From: Polycyclovorans algicola TG408 | Lineage (GTDB): Bacteria; Pseudomonadota; Gammaproteobacteria; Nevskiales; Nevskiaceae | DNA length: 64,000 bases | Direction: 5' to 3' | NCBI RefSeq assembly: GCF_000711245.1 | Contig: NZ_JOMH01000001.1 | Location: forward strand, 1,358,830-1,422,829 | Translations under genes and position numbers: made by a program | Shown: piece after piece, positions 47,680 to 58,762 of the stretch | How positions within the stretch are numbered: position 1 is the stretch's first letter | Layout: every line of letters starts with the position of its first letter | The notes under the pieces: generated by a model | What the model saw: the letters and a program-made list of their open reading frames with translations, nothing else | Database searches by the model: none | What the model was told of the DNA's origin: nothing

Positions 47680-47716
47680 CCCTGGCGCGGGCGGGATGAC
47701 CCCGCTCGCGCCAGGG
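47680..47716 (+). terminator. Stem-loop after fliC
   Basis: A long, nearly perfect stem (about 47680-47695 with 47700-47716; arms CCCTGGCGCG and CGCGCCAGGG) begins ten bases after the fliC stop. There is no T run, so it may act as a partial terminator or as an RNA stabiliser that makes fliC more abundant than flaG and fliD. Confidence 0.6.
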
Positions 47717-47726
47717 CTTACCGACA

Positions 47727-48068
47727 ATGGATCGCAATTCTGACCTCGTTGCCTTGCCGCCCAGCCTGTTGGCCCCGTCCGACGTGACTCGCGTCCGGGC
47801 GATTTCGGCTGTTGGTGCGCCGCCGGGACCCCGGGCAGAGCGGGTCGCGACCGAGCCTGCCTTCATGGTCCAGGTCATCAACGAGATCAACACCGAGCTG
47901 GCCCGACGCCAGACCGGACTTCGCTTTGTTCAGCACGATGCACTGCCGCGTCCGCTGATCCAGATCGTGGATCAGGAAAGTGGTGAGGTGCTTCGACAGA
48001 TTCCCAACGAGGCAGCGGTGCGTATCGCGCAGGCTTTGACCGGCCTGCTCATCGATCACCGCGCCTGA
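47727..48068 (+). CDS. flaG: FlaG family flagellar protein
   Basis: Small protein of 113 residues. The C-terminal two thirds match FlaG: VQVINEINTELARRQTGLRFVQHD, then LIQIVDQESGEVLRQIPNEAAVRIA. FlaG affects filament length in some bacteria. The position between fliC and fliD is the common one. The N-terminal 40 residues are variable and probably unstructured. Confidence 0.9.
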   Translation: MDRNSDLVALPPSLLAPSDVTRVRAISAVGAPPGPRAERVATEPAFMVQVINEINTELARRQTGLRFVQHDALPRPLIQIVDQESGEVLRQIPNEAAVRIAQALTGLLIDHRA

Positions 48069-48078
48069 GGTATCAACC

Positions 48079-49434
48079 ATGGCCGGCATTTCATTTGGTG
48101 GTGTGGGGAGCGGGCTCGACATTGCCGGCATCGTCAATCAGTTGGTCGCGGCCGAGCGCAGCGGCGGGGATACCCGCATCGCCCGCACCCTTTCACAATC
48201 AAATGCGCAGATTTCTGCGCTCGGCAACTTTCGCGCTGCGGCCGATTCCTTGCAGCGACAGATCACCGAGTTGGGCAAAACCGGACTGACCCAATTCGCG
48301 GCGACGGTGCAAACCGATGCGCCGTTCACCGCCACCGCGACCGACAAGGCATTAGCGGGGCGCTACGCCGTGACCGTTCAGCAGCAGGCCACGGCGCAGT
48401 CCCTGCGCAGCGGCGCGTTTGCCAACGCGGACACCGTGGTGGGCACCGGCACGCTGCGTATCGGTGTCGGTGACCAGTCCTTCGACATTGAAATGATCGA
48501 GGGCGACAACGCGCTGTCCTCCATCGCCAGCGCCATCAATCGCGCGGCCGACAATCCTGGCGTGAGCGCGCGCGTGGTCACGGCCGACGGCGGGGCACAC
48601 CTGATCCTCAGCAGTCGTAATGCCGGCACCGATCACACGATCAGCGTTGAGCCGATCGGCGGCGACGGCGGTCTTGAATCGCTGCGCTTCACCGGCGCGC
48701 CGGGGGATGGCCTCAGCCAGATTCAGGCCGCGCAGGACGCGATCATCGAGATCGACGGCCTCACCGTGACCCGTGGCAGCAACAGTTTTGATGACGTGCT
48801 GCCGGGCGTGAACCTACGCCTCACTGATCAGAAGCCCGGCACCGCGTTCACCGTGGACGTGCAGGCCGATCTGGACAAGACCGTCTCGCGACTCAGCGGT
48901 TTGGTCAGCGCCTACAACGCCACCATGGGCATCGCCCGTGATGTGACGCGCTACGACGCCGCCACCGGCCGGGCCGGTGCGCTGCAGGGCGATGCGACCT
49001 TGCGCGGCGCGTCGTCGGCGATGCGCAATGCGGTCAGCGCCGAAGTGACCGGCAATCCCCTGGGGGTGTTGTCAGCCATCGGCTTCACCACGGCGACCAA
49101 CGGCAACCTGACCCTGGACGAGAGCAAGTTGCGGTCGGCACTGACCGAAAACCCCAACGCGGTGGAGCAACTGCTGACCGGGGTCGGCGGACTGGGTGAG
49201 CGCATGACCACGGTGCTCGACGGCTACCTGGGCGACAGCGGCCGTCTGGCCGCCAAGCGCGAGGGCCTGGACGCGCGCATCAAGATGGCCAACAACGACC
49301 AGACCCAGCTCGACCGCCGGATGGACCGCGTGCGTGAAGGCCTGGAGCGCCAGTTCAACGCGCTCGATACGCTGGTCGGGCAGATGAGCTCGACCAGCGA
49401 TTTCCTCAACGCGCAACTGGCCCGTTTGCTGTAA
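48079..49434 (+). CDS. fliD: Flagellar filament cap protein FliD
   Basis: Cap protein of 451 residues that guides flagellin assembly at the filament tip. The N terminus GISFGGVGSGLDIAGIVNQLVAAE is the FliD hallmark, followed by coiled-coil N- and C-terminal regions and the C-terminal LERQFNALDTLVGQMSSTSDFLNAQLARL. Length is normal. It follows flaG by ten bases. The usual close spacing to fliS is broken here by a repeat element. Confidence 0.96.
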   Translation: MAGISFGGVGSGLDIAGIVNQLVAAERSGGDTRIARTLSQSNAQISALGNFRAAADSLQRQITELGKTGLTQFAATVQTDAPFTATATDKALAGRYAVTVQQQATAQSLRSGAFANADTVVGTGTLRIGVGDQSFDIEMIEGDNALSSIASAINRAADNPGVSARVVTADGGAHLILSSRNAGTDHTISVEPIGGDGGLESLRFTGAPGDGLSQIQAAQDAIIEIDGLTVTRGSNSFDDVLPGVNLRLTDQKPGTAFTVDVQADLDKTVSRLSGLVSAYNATMGIARDVTRYDAATGRAGALQGDATLRGASSAMRNAVSAEVTGNPLGVLSAIGFTTATNGNLTLDESKLRSALTENPNAVEQLLTGVGGLGERMTTVLDGYLGDSGRLAAKREGLDARIKMANNDQTQLDRRMDRVREGLERQFNALDTLVGQMSSTSDFLNAQLARLL

Positions 49435-49442
49435 ATCACAAC

Positions 49443-49590
49443 TCAAGGAACTTCTGAAAAACGTAGCGAGCGAAGCTCAGTTCGCGTCTCGCCGGAGCGC
49501 AGAAAACGGAATGTATTGAATTACATGAGTATTTCGAGCACTGTCGGGACGCGAAATGACGAGCGCAGTAGTTTTGCAGGGGTTCCTTAA
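49443..49590. mobile_element. 148-base MITE-like fold-back repeat between fliD and fliS
   Basis: The stretch starts CTCAAGGAAC and ends GTTCCTTAAG, giving terminal inverted repeats of about 20 bases with a few mismatches. The match continues inward: the left arm (TTCGCGTCTCG at about 49481) pairs with the right arm (CGGGACGCGAA at about 49547), so almost the whole element can fold on itself. The centre is AT-rich (TGTATTGAATTACATGAG), unlike the surrounding genes. There is no ORF. These are features of a non-autonomous transposable element or REP/ERIC-like repeat. A target duplication is not clear. Confidence 0.65.
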
Positions 49591-49644
49591 GTTTTGACGT
49601 GCAGCGGCCGATAACGTGGCCAGAACTTCAGGAGACCTCGCCTC

Positions 49645-50049
49645 ATGTCACACGCTGCCACCCTTGCTGCATTCGCCGGCGCCGGGCCGCTGGTTCAGGT
49701 CGAGGCGATGAGCCCCCACCGACAGATCGAACTGTTGCTGGGCGGCCTGCTGACCCGCATTGCCCGCTTGCGCCACGCCCTTCGCCAGCCCAAGCCCAAG
49801 CCCGAGGCGCGACGCGAAGATTCCGACCGCGCGCTGGCCATCCTCGCCTATCTGCGTGCCGTCCTCGATCCCACGGCTGACCCGCAACTGGTCGCCCAAC
49901 TCGACACGCTCTATCGCTACTGCGAGGGGCGAATATTGGCGGCTTGTCTGGCGCGCGATGAAGCGATGCTGCTCGAAGTGACCTCGCTGGTCACCGACAT
50001 CAAACAGGGCTGGGACGGTATTGCGCCCCCGCGTGCGGCGGCGGCATGA
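49645..50049 (+). CDS. fliS: Flagellin export chaperone FliS
   Basis: Cytosolic chaperone of 134 residues that binds the C terminus of flagellin before export. The helical pattern fits FliS: EAMSPHRQIELLLGGLLTRIARLRHAL (first helices), RALAILAYLRAVLDP, then QLDTLYRYCEGRILAACLARDEAMLLEV. The usual YQ..-T tail motifs are only partly seen. AGGAG lies about ten bases before the ATG. It overlaps the fliT-like gene by four bases. Confidence 0.85.
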   Translation: MSHAATLAAFAGAGPLVQVEAMSPHRQIELLLGGLLTRIARLRHALRQPKPKPEARREDSDRALAILAYLRAVLDPTADPQLVAQLDTLYRYCEGRILAACLARDEAMLLEVTSLVTDIKQGWDGIAPPRAAAA

Positions 50050-50354
50050 GCAGCGAGGCGCCAGCCGTGGCCGTCGACGCCCTGAGCCGGGCCGTTGCCC
50101 AACTGGAGGCAGCGACCGCCAGCGAAGACTGGGACGAAGTGGCGGCACAACTCGGCCGCCAGCGACGCTTCATGGCGCAATGGCTGCCGCGTTGCGAGCA
50201 GCTTTCGCCCGAGGTGCGTGGGGCGCTGCACGACATTCTCAGCCGCTATCACGCCGTGCTGTACGCCCTTGAAGCCGCGCGCGAGCGGGTTCGCCAGCTG
50301 CTGCGCACGCCGCCGTCGCTAACGGCTCGTGAACGCGCTTACCTGGAGGCCTGA
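50046..50354 (+). CDS. FliT-like flagellar chaperone
   Basis: Helical protein of 102 residues located where fliT usually stands, after fliS with an ATGA overlap. It has four amphipathic helices with Arg, Glu and Leu, for example ALSRAVAQLEAATASEDWDEVAAQLGRQRRFM, a pattern like FliT proteins, which bind FliD. Sequence conservation in this family is weak, so the call relies on size and context. Confidence 0.6.
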   Translation: MSSEAPAVAVDALSRAVAQLEAATASEDWDEVAAQLGRQRRFMAQWLPRCEQLSPEVRGALHDILSRYHAVLYALEAARERVRQLLRTPPSLTARERAYLEA

Positions 50355-50357
50355 GCC

Positions 50358-50924
50358 ATGTCTCGCCACGATGGAACCGAGCTCCGTGATGGCGGACCTG
50401 GCGTCAATTGCACGGTGACCGTGCCGGCGGATTGCCAGCCCGGCGCGCACGGTGACGACACGGCCGCGCTCGCGCTGATCCGCCTGCTGGGTCTGGAGGC
50501 GTTACAGGCAGATCGCTCGCCGACACAGGATGCACACATCGGCACCGCCGATTGGCGCACCCAGGCACAACTTGACCTTGCCCTCGACGCTCTGTGCGAG
50601 CTGCAGCGCCATCTCATCCCCTTGCCCGAGGCCTGCCGGCTCAGCCTGTCGCCCGGTCATGTGCGGCGGCTGGACGAAGCCGGCGAGCGGGCGGTTTCGC
50701 TGGCCGAAGGCGCCGCAGGCTGGCTGCGGCTTTGGCTGGACGTGCGCATGCCGCAGCCCATTCTGTTGCCGGTGGTGGGTGCGCGGGGTGGCTTTGATGT
50801 CTGCCCCGTCGCCACCGAGCTCGATGCCGCGGTGGAGTCGTTGATCTTCCGCCTCCACCGGCGTGAAATTGCCCGCCACCGGCGCGTCGCAGCGCCCTTG
50901 CCGACCCGTGACCTGACGCAATGA
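50358..50924 (+). CDS. PilZ-like domain protein
   Basis: Cytoplasmic protein of 188 residues. The C-terminal half resembles atypical PilZ proteins of flagellar operons: LSLSPGHVRRLDEAGERAV, WLRLWLDVRMPQPILLPVVGAR, then a helix ESLIFRLHRREIARHRR. The canonical c-di-GMP motifs RxxxR and DxSxxG are not clearly seen, so nucleotide binding is doubtful. It starts three bases after the fliT-like gene. A role in linking motility to c-di-GMP is possible but inferred. Confidence 0.5.
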   Translation: MSRHDGTELRDGGPGVNCTVTVPADCQPGAHGDDTAALALIRLLGLEALQADRSPTQDAHIGTADWRTQAQLDLALDALCELQRHLIPLPEACRLSLSPGHVRRLDEAGERAVSLAEGAAGWLRLWLDVRMPQPILLPVVGARGGFDVCPVATELDAAVESLIFRLHRREIARHRRVAAPLPTRDLTQ

Positions 50925-50946
50925 TCCGACTCGCCGGTGGTCAGGC

Positions 50947-51627
50947 ATGACGCCAGATTCACCCGCCACAGCATTGGTTCGTGCCCTGCTGGCCGACGAT
51001 CACGCACTGGTTCGCGCCGGGCTCCGGCAATTGCTGGAGCACACCGGTCTGGTGACCATCGTTGCCGAGGCCGATGACGGCTTGCCGGTCCCGGATCTGG
51101 TCGCCGATCACCAGGTGGCGCTGGCGATACTGGATATTTCAATGCCCCACCTGAGCGGGCTGGACCTGCTGCCGGTGCTGCGACGGCGCTTTCCGGCGCT
51201 GAAGATTCTGATGCTGAGCATGCACACCGATGCCGAGTACGTGCGTGAAGCCCTGCAGCGCGGCGCCAACGGTTTTGTGCCCAAGGACGCCCGTCCCGAG
51301 ATTCTTCGGCAGGCGCTGACGCACATCCTCGGCGGCGAGACCTACGTGACGCCCGAGATGCGCATCGGGCTGGCCGTGGCGCCACCGCCGGCCGCGTCAA
51401 CCGGGCCGCTGGACGCGCTGCCGCCTCGCCAGCGTCAGTTACTCGATCTGATGGGGCAGGGGCACTCAACGCGCGAAATTGCGCAACTGCTGGGTGTCGG
51501 GGTGAAGACCGTCGAGACCCATCGCGCGCGCCTGATTCAGGCGCTCAAGCTGCGGCACGGCAATGACCTGCTGCGCTTTGCCATGCAGTTTCGCGCAGGT
51601 CGGCATGCGCAGGGTCAGACCCCCTAA
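50947..51627 (+). CDS. NarL/LuxR-type two-component response regulator
   Basis: Response regulator of 226 residues. The receiver domain has the acidic pair LLADDHALVR, the phosphoacceptor aspartate in LAILDISMPHLSGL, the conserved serine in LMLSMH and lysine in VPKDARPE. The C-terminal LuxR HTH reads LPPRQRQLLDLMGQGHSTREIAQLLGVGVKTVETHRARLIQAL. No histidine kinase lies in the window. Position after the filament genes suggests a link to motility or surface behaviour, but this is inference. Confidence 0.92.
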   Translation: MTPDSPATALVRALLADDHALVRAGLRQLLEHTGLVTIVAEADDGLPVPDLVADHQVALAILDISMPHLSGLDLLPVLRRRFPALKILMLSMHTDAEYVREALQRGANGFVPKDARPEILRQALTHILGGETYVTPEMRIGLAVAPPPAASTGPLDALPPRQRQLLDLMGQGHSTREIAQLLGVGVKTVETHRARLIQALKLRHGNDLLRFAMQFRAGRHAQGQTP

Positions 51628-51635
51628 AATGGCGC

Positions 51636-51968
51636 ATGGCCAAGTCGACCCGTCTGTACCGCATCAGCTTTCGTAACCACGACCAGATTTTTGAGGTGTA
51701 CGCCCGCGAGGTGTCGCACGGGGCGCTGCTGGGCTTTGTCGAAATTGGCAAGTTGGTGTTCGGCGAAAAATCGTCAGTGGTCGTCGATCCGACCGAAGAA
51801 AAGCTCAAAGCCCAGTTCGAAGGTGTCGAACGCTTCTTCGTGCCGGCGCACGCGGTCATCCGTATCGACGAGGTGGCGGCCCAGCAGGGGCCCGCGCGCA
51901 TCACGTCTGCAGGCGACAGCGGCAAGGTGATGCCGTTCCCCATCTACCCGCCCAGCAGCAAGAACTGA
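51636..51968 (+). CDS. DUF1820 family protein
   Basis: Cytoplasmic protein of 110 residues that matches DUF1820: LYRISFRNHDQIFEVYAREV, GFVEIGKLVFGEKSSVVVDPTEEKLK, and VIRIDEVAAQ with a proline-rich end. The family is conserved in gammaproteobacteria but has no known function. It is between the response regulator and a hydrolase gene, with short gaps on both sides. Confidence 0.85.
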   Translation: MAKSTRLYRISFRNHDQIFEVYAREVSHGALLGFVEIGKLVFGEKSSVVVDPTEEKLKAQFEGVERFFVPAHAVIRIDEVAAQQGPARITSAGDSGKVMPFPIYPPSSKN

Positions 51969-51970
51969 GC

Positions 51971-52741
51971 ATGGCGCTGCGCTTTGCCTCATTGGGTTCG
52001 GGCAGCAAGGGCAACGCCACCGTGGTGGAAGGTGGCGGCACGCGGGTGCTGATCGACTGCGGTTTCGGCCTGCGTGAAACCGCCGCCAGGCTGGCACGGC
52101 TGGACCTGCTGCCGCAGCAGATCGACGCCATTCTGGTGACCCATGAGCACGGCGATCATGCTGGCGGGGTGGCGCCGCTGGCGCGGCGTTGGAACATTCC
52201 GGTGCACCTGACCCACGGCACCGCTCGGTCCCACAGGGCTTTTGCCGGTATGGCGCTGCACTGCTTCGATGCCGATGTCGACTTCGAGATCGGCGCGCTG
52301 CGCATTCGCGCATTTTCGGTACCGCACGATGCCGCCCAGCCTTGCCAGTACCGCGTCGAATGCTGCGGCGTCGGGCTGGGCGTGGTCTCCGATCTCGGCC
52401 ACGTTTCGGCCAATGTGGTCCATGCGCTGCAAGGCGTCGATGCGCTGGCGCTGGAGTGCAACCACGACCCGCAGTTGCTCGCGGCCGGGCCGTATCCCCC
52501 CAGCCTCAAGGCGCGGGTCGGCGGCGACTGGGGCCATCTGGCCAACGCCCAGGCTGCGCAACTGCTGGCGCGGCTCGACCTGACGCGCTTGCAACATCTG
52601 TGGCTGACACACCTCTCCGAGGTCAACAACAGTCCGGCGCATGCGCTGGACGCGGTGGCACCAGCACTGGCCGATCATGCTTTGCAGGCCCACTGTGCCA
52701 ACCAAAGTCAGGGTTTCGACTGGTGTGAGGTCGTTGCCTGA
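51971..52741 (+). CDS. YycJ/WalJ-like MBL-fold hydrolase
   Basis: Cytoplasmic hydrolase of 256 residues. It begins MALRFASLGSGSKGNATVVE, the usual start of YycJ/PhnP-type proteins, and has the metal motif VTHEHGDHAGG, VSDLGH and LALECNHD, with a late WLTHLSEVNN. YycJ is a 5-to-3 exonuclease-like protein in Bacillus relatives; the role in Gram-negatives is unclear. It starts two bases after DUF1820 and is likely in the same transcript. Confidence 0.85.
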   Translation: MALRFASLGSGSKGNATVVEGGGTRVLIDCGFGLRETAARLARLDLLPQQIDAILVTHEHGDHAGGVAPLARRWNIPVHLTHGTARSHRAFAGMALHCFDADVDFEIGALRIRAFSVPHDAAQPCQYRVECCGVGLGVVSDLGHVSANVVHALQGVDALALECNHDPQLLAAGPYPPSLKARVGGDWGHLANAQAAQLLARLDLTRLQHLWLTHLSEVNNSPAHALDAVAPALADHALQAHCANQSQGFDWCEVVA

Positions 52742-52816
52742 TCCTGCGGCGATGACCCGACCTGCGGGGTAGGCGACAATAGCGGGCTTGCCGCTCCCGT
52801 CTCCGAGAAGCTTTTT

Positions 52817-56641
<3,825 letters not shown>

Positions 56642-56687
56642 GTCCGGGCTGTGCTTGCAAGGCAGCGTGATGACGAGGATACTCAGA

Positions 56688-56701
56688 CATTACATGTAAT
56701 G
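56688..56701. promoter_or_regulatory. Perfect 14-base palindrome, likely toxin-antitoxin operator
   Basis: CATTACATGTAATG is a perfect palindrome 15 bases before the antitoxin start. Its place and symmetry fit an autoregulatory operator bound by the antitoxin or the antitoxin-toxin complex. Confidence 0.6.
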
Positions 56702-56716
56702 AATTTGGAGGCCAGT

Positions 56717-56929
56717 ATGCTCAGCAAGAACGCCGAACGGGTGCAGCGCCGCCGCGATGCGTTGCGCGCATCCGGCCTGCGCCCGGTGCAGATCTGGGTG
56801 CCCGACACGCGTCGCGCGGGCTTTGCCGAAGAATGCCAGCGGCAATCGGCACTGCTGCGCGATGACGCCCATGAGCGCGACGTGTTGCAGTGGATTGAGG
56901 ACTCCGCTGACACCGCAGACTGGCGGTGA
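56717..56929 (+). CDS. MazE-like antitoxin (DUF3018)
   Basis: Protein of 70 residues with the DUF3018 pattern: NAERVQRRRDALRASGLRPVQIWVPDTRRAGFAEECQRQS, then an acidic C-terminal tail (WIEDSADTADW) that would bind the toxin. GGAGG five bases before ATG 56717 fixes the start; ATG 56699 in the same frame overlaps the palindrome and lacks such a site. The mazF-like gene overlaps its end by four bases, the usual toxin-antitoxin layout. Confidence 0.88.
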   Translation: MLSKNAERVQRRRDALRASGLRPVQIWVPDTRRAGFAEECQRQSALLRDDAHERDVLQWIEDSADTADWR

Positions 56930-57249
56930 AGCGCGGCGATCTGGTGACGGTCGCACTGTCGGGCGATTACGGCAAGCCGCGACCGGCGCTGGTGATTCAG
57001 TCCGACCTGTTCAGCACCCACCCGTCGGTTGTCGTGCTGCCCGTCACCAGCGAACTGCGCGCCGCGCCGCTGTTCCGCATTAGCCTGAAGCCCGGCGCCG
57101 ACAACGGCCTACGCAAGGCGTCGCAGGTCATGGTCGATAAGCCCCACACCCTGGCCAGCGAAAAAATCGGCCCCGTGTTCGGCCGCGTCGATGACGAGAC
57201 GCTGGTGGCCGTGAATCGGGCCTTGGCGGTGTTCATGGGCCTGGCCTGA
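56926..57249 (+). CDS. MazF-like toxin (PemK/MazF endoribonuclease)
   Basis: Toxin of 107 residues. The fold signatures are RGDLVTVALSGDYGKPRPALVIQSD, VVLPVTSEL, the KASQVMVDKPHTLASEKIG segment with the catalytic arginine and threonine region, and a C-terminal helix RALAVFMGLA. It would cleave mRNA at short sequences; the specificity is unknown. The start is GTG 56926. It is directly downstream of purL, possibly a later insertion in the region. Confidence 0.9.
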   Translation: MKRGDLVTVALSGDYGKPRPALVIQSDLFSTHPSVVVLPVTSELRAAPLFRISLKPGADNGLRKASQVMVDKPHTLASEKIGPVFGRVDDETLVAVNRALAVFMGLA

Positions 57250-57273
57250 AGGCTGCCGCACCCAAGTTGCGAT

Positions 57274-57927
57274 TCACCGCGCCGTATCCGCCTGCTTCAT
57301 GGAGACTCGTAACCTGCCGTTGTGGGCCCGGGTTACGGTTTGCTCGGTTTCGACCGCGTGGTAAAGGGGTGCGCCAAGCAGCGCTGCGCTGGCCACGTTG
57401 ATCAGCGTGAAGGTGCCATAGGTGCTGGTTGTGGACGCTGCGGCTTGCCCGACCACCCCGCTGGCAGATCGCAGCAGCAGATAGGGCTCGGCGATCGGCC
57501 CGGATTTGACGAACAGCACGCCGTGCAGGCGGTCTCCGCGCATCACAAAACGGTCGTGGCGCAAGGTTCGAACCGGCGTTCCGGTCGCATCCAGCACCAC
57601 CGCCTCGACCGCGAACAGGGCTTCGCCGTGCAGCAGGCTCTCGATTTCGACCTGATAGCCCGGTTGTGGCGCGGGCAGGCGAAGTAACTGGACCCGCTCT
57701 GCGCTCCCGCCCGCGCTCAACAGGCAGGGGCTCGTGTCGTTCATGTCCAGCAGCAGCGGCGCGTCGTCACCGACCGGGAAAGGCCGCGCGGCGGTCAGGT
57801 CCAGCGCGGTCTGGCAGGCGGCAGGCGTGAGCTGGGTGACTGGCTTGGGTGCCGGTGCCGCGCAGCCGCACAAGGCTAGACCCAGCAGTGCCACGACCCC
57901 ACCCCTGGGCAGGCCTGCGTTGATCAC
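57274..57927 (-). CDS. Predicted lipoprotein, unknown function
   Basis: Protein of 217 residues with a lipoprotein signal peptide (VVALLGLALCGC, lipobox cysteine near residue 22). The body has two cysteines (CQTAL, PCLL) and mixed alpha-beta segments; no known domain was recognised. The start is GTG 57927, overlapping the stop of the upstream lipoprotein gene as GTGA, so they are probably translated together. The convergent neighbour is mazF. Confidence 0.6.
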   Translation of the reverse strand: MINAGLPRGGVVALLGLALCGCAAPAPKPVTQLTPAACQTALDLTAARPFPVGDDAPLLLDMNDTSPCLLSAGGSAERVQLLRLPAPQPGYQVEIESLLHGEALFAVEAVVLDATGTPVRTLRHDRFVMRGDRLHGVLFVKSGPIAEPYLLLRSASGVVGQAAASTTSTYGTFTLINVASAALLGAPLYHAVETEQTVTRAHNGRLRVSMKQADTAR

Positions 57928-58640
57928 CGCAGTTGCTGGCTCAGCGCTTCACTGGCGGCCGTCATGGCCTCGTGCAAGCCATCGGTGGCGCGCTTGGAGT
58001 CGGCGATCAGCGCGTCAAAGTCGTCGTAGTCGAAGCGGCTGCTGGCGGCCAGCGTAATGGCATCTTTCGGCTCGCCAAACGGGTTGTACCAAATGTGGTC
58101 AGTATAGAGCGTTTGCTGGTCTCCGGCTCGCACCAGCTTGGCACCCAGGCGCACCGTGGGTCGGTAAGCCGTGGTGGCGCCAGCGGCGGTGTAGCCCACG
58201 AGCGTGGTGTACAAATCCAGGTAGGCATCGACCGGCGGCGAATTGGCAATGGCGTAGCTTTCCATGAACGTCTGTTCGCCGATATCGCGGTTGACGCTGA
58301 CCGGCACGACGGTATAGCCGGCCCGCTGCAAAGCGGCGGTGATGTACTGGGCCATTTCGCGTTGTGCCGAGAAGTTGTGGGCGCGCACGCTGGCCGAGAA
58401 CTTCTCGCTCTTCTTCGACATGTCGCCCTCGGCGATCAGCGCGCCGACGATGCCGAAGCTGGCACCGGGGTGGATCATCATCCGCACGTCCAGGTCGGAT
58501 GCCATCGACGGCGTCAGCAGCCCGATGGTCTTGATCTGTTGGCGGTCAGCCGGGTCGTAGGCTTGTTGTGGAAGGCTGGCGCAGGCCGAGAGTAGTCCCA
58601 GCGTCAGCACCGCAAGCAGGAGGTTTTGAAGGCGGCGCAT
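57924..58640 (-). CDS. Predicted lipoprotein, unknown function
   Basis: Protein of 238 residues with a clear lipoprotein signal peptide (LLLAVLTLGLLSAC, cysteine at 20). The mature part starts with strands IKTIGLLTPSMASDLDVRM and contains REMAQYITAALQRAGYTVVPVSV, a pattern seen in periplasmic lipoproteins of the GNA1162- or LptM-unrelated types, but no firm family can be assigned. The gene is the first of a two-gene unit with the next lipoprotein. Confidence 0.65.
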   Translation of the reverse strand: MRRLQNLLLAVLTLGLLSACASLPQQAYDPADRQQIKTIGLLTPSMASDLDVRMMIHPGASFGIVGALIAEGDMSKKSEKFSASVRAHNFSAQREMAQYITAALQRAGYTVVPVSVNRDIGEQTFMESYAIANSPPVDAYLDLYTTLVGYTAAGATTAYRPTVRLGAKLVRAGDQQTLYTDHIWYNPFGEPKDAITLAASSRFDYDDFDALIADSKRATDGLHEAMTAASEALSQQLR

Positions 58641-58762
58641 GGCAGTGATTCCGGTGGGTTGATGACGCCGGAATTCTAGGAGGCGACCCGCTCAGACCCC
58701 AAGGGTCGTCGGCGGCCGATTGCTGCCGTTTGTCGCCCCGCTGTCGAGGGGTCGGCGCGTGC

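Noticed and set aside
58690-58762. Weak inverted repeats before gspF on the right of the lipoprotein genes
   Set aside because: Stems of only four or five pairs and no T run; not convincing as a terminator.
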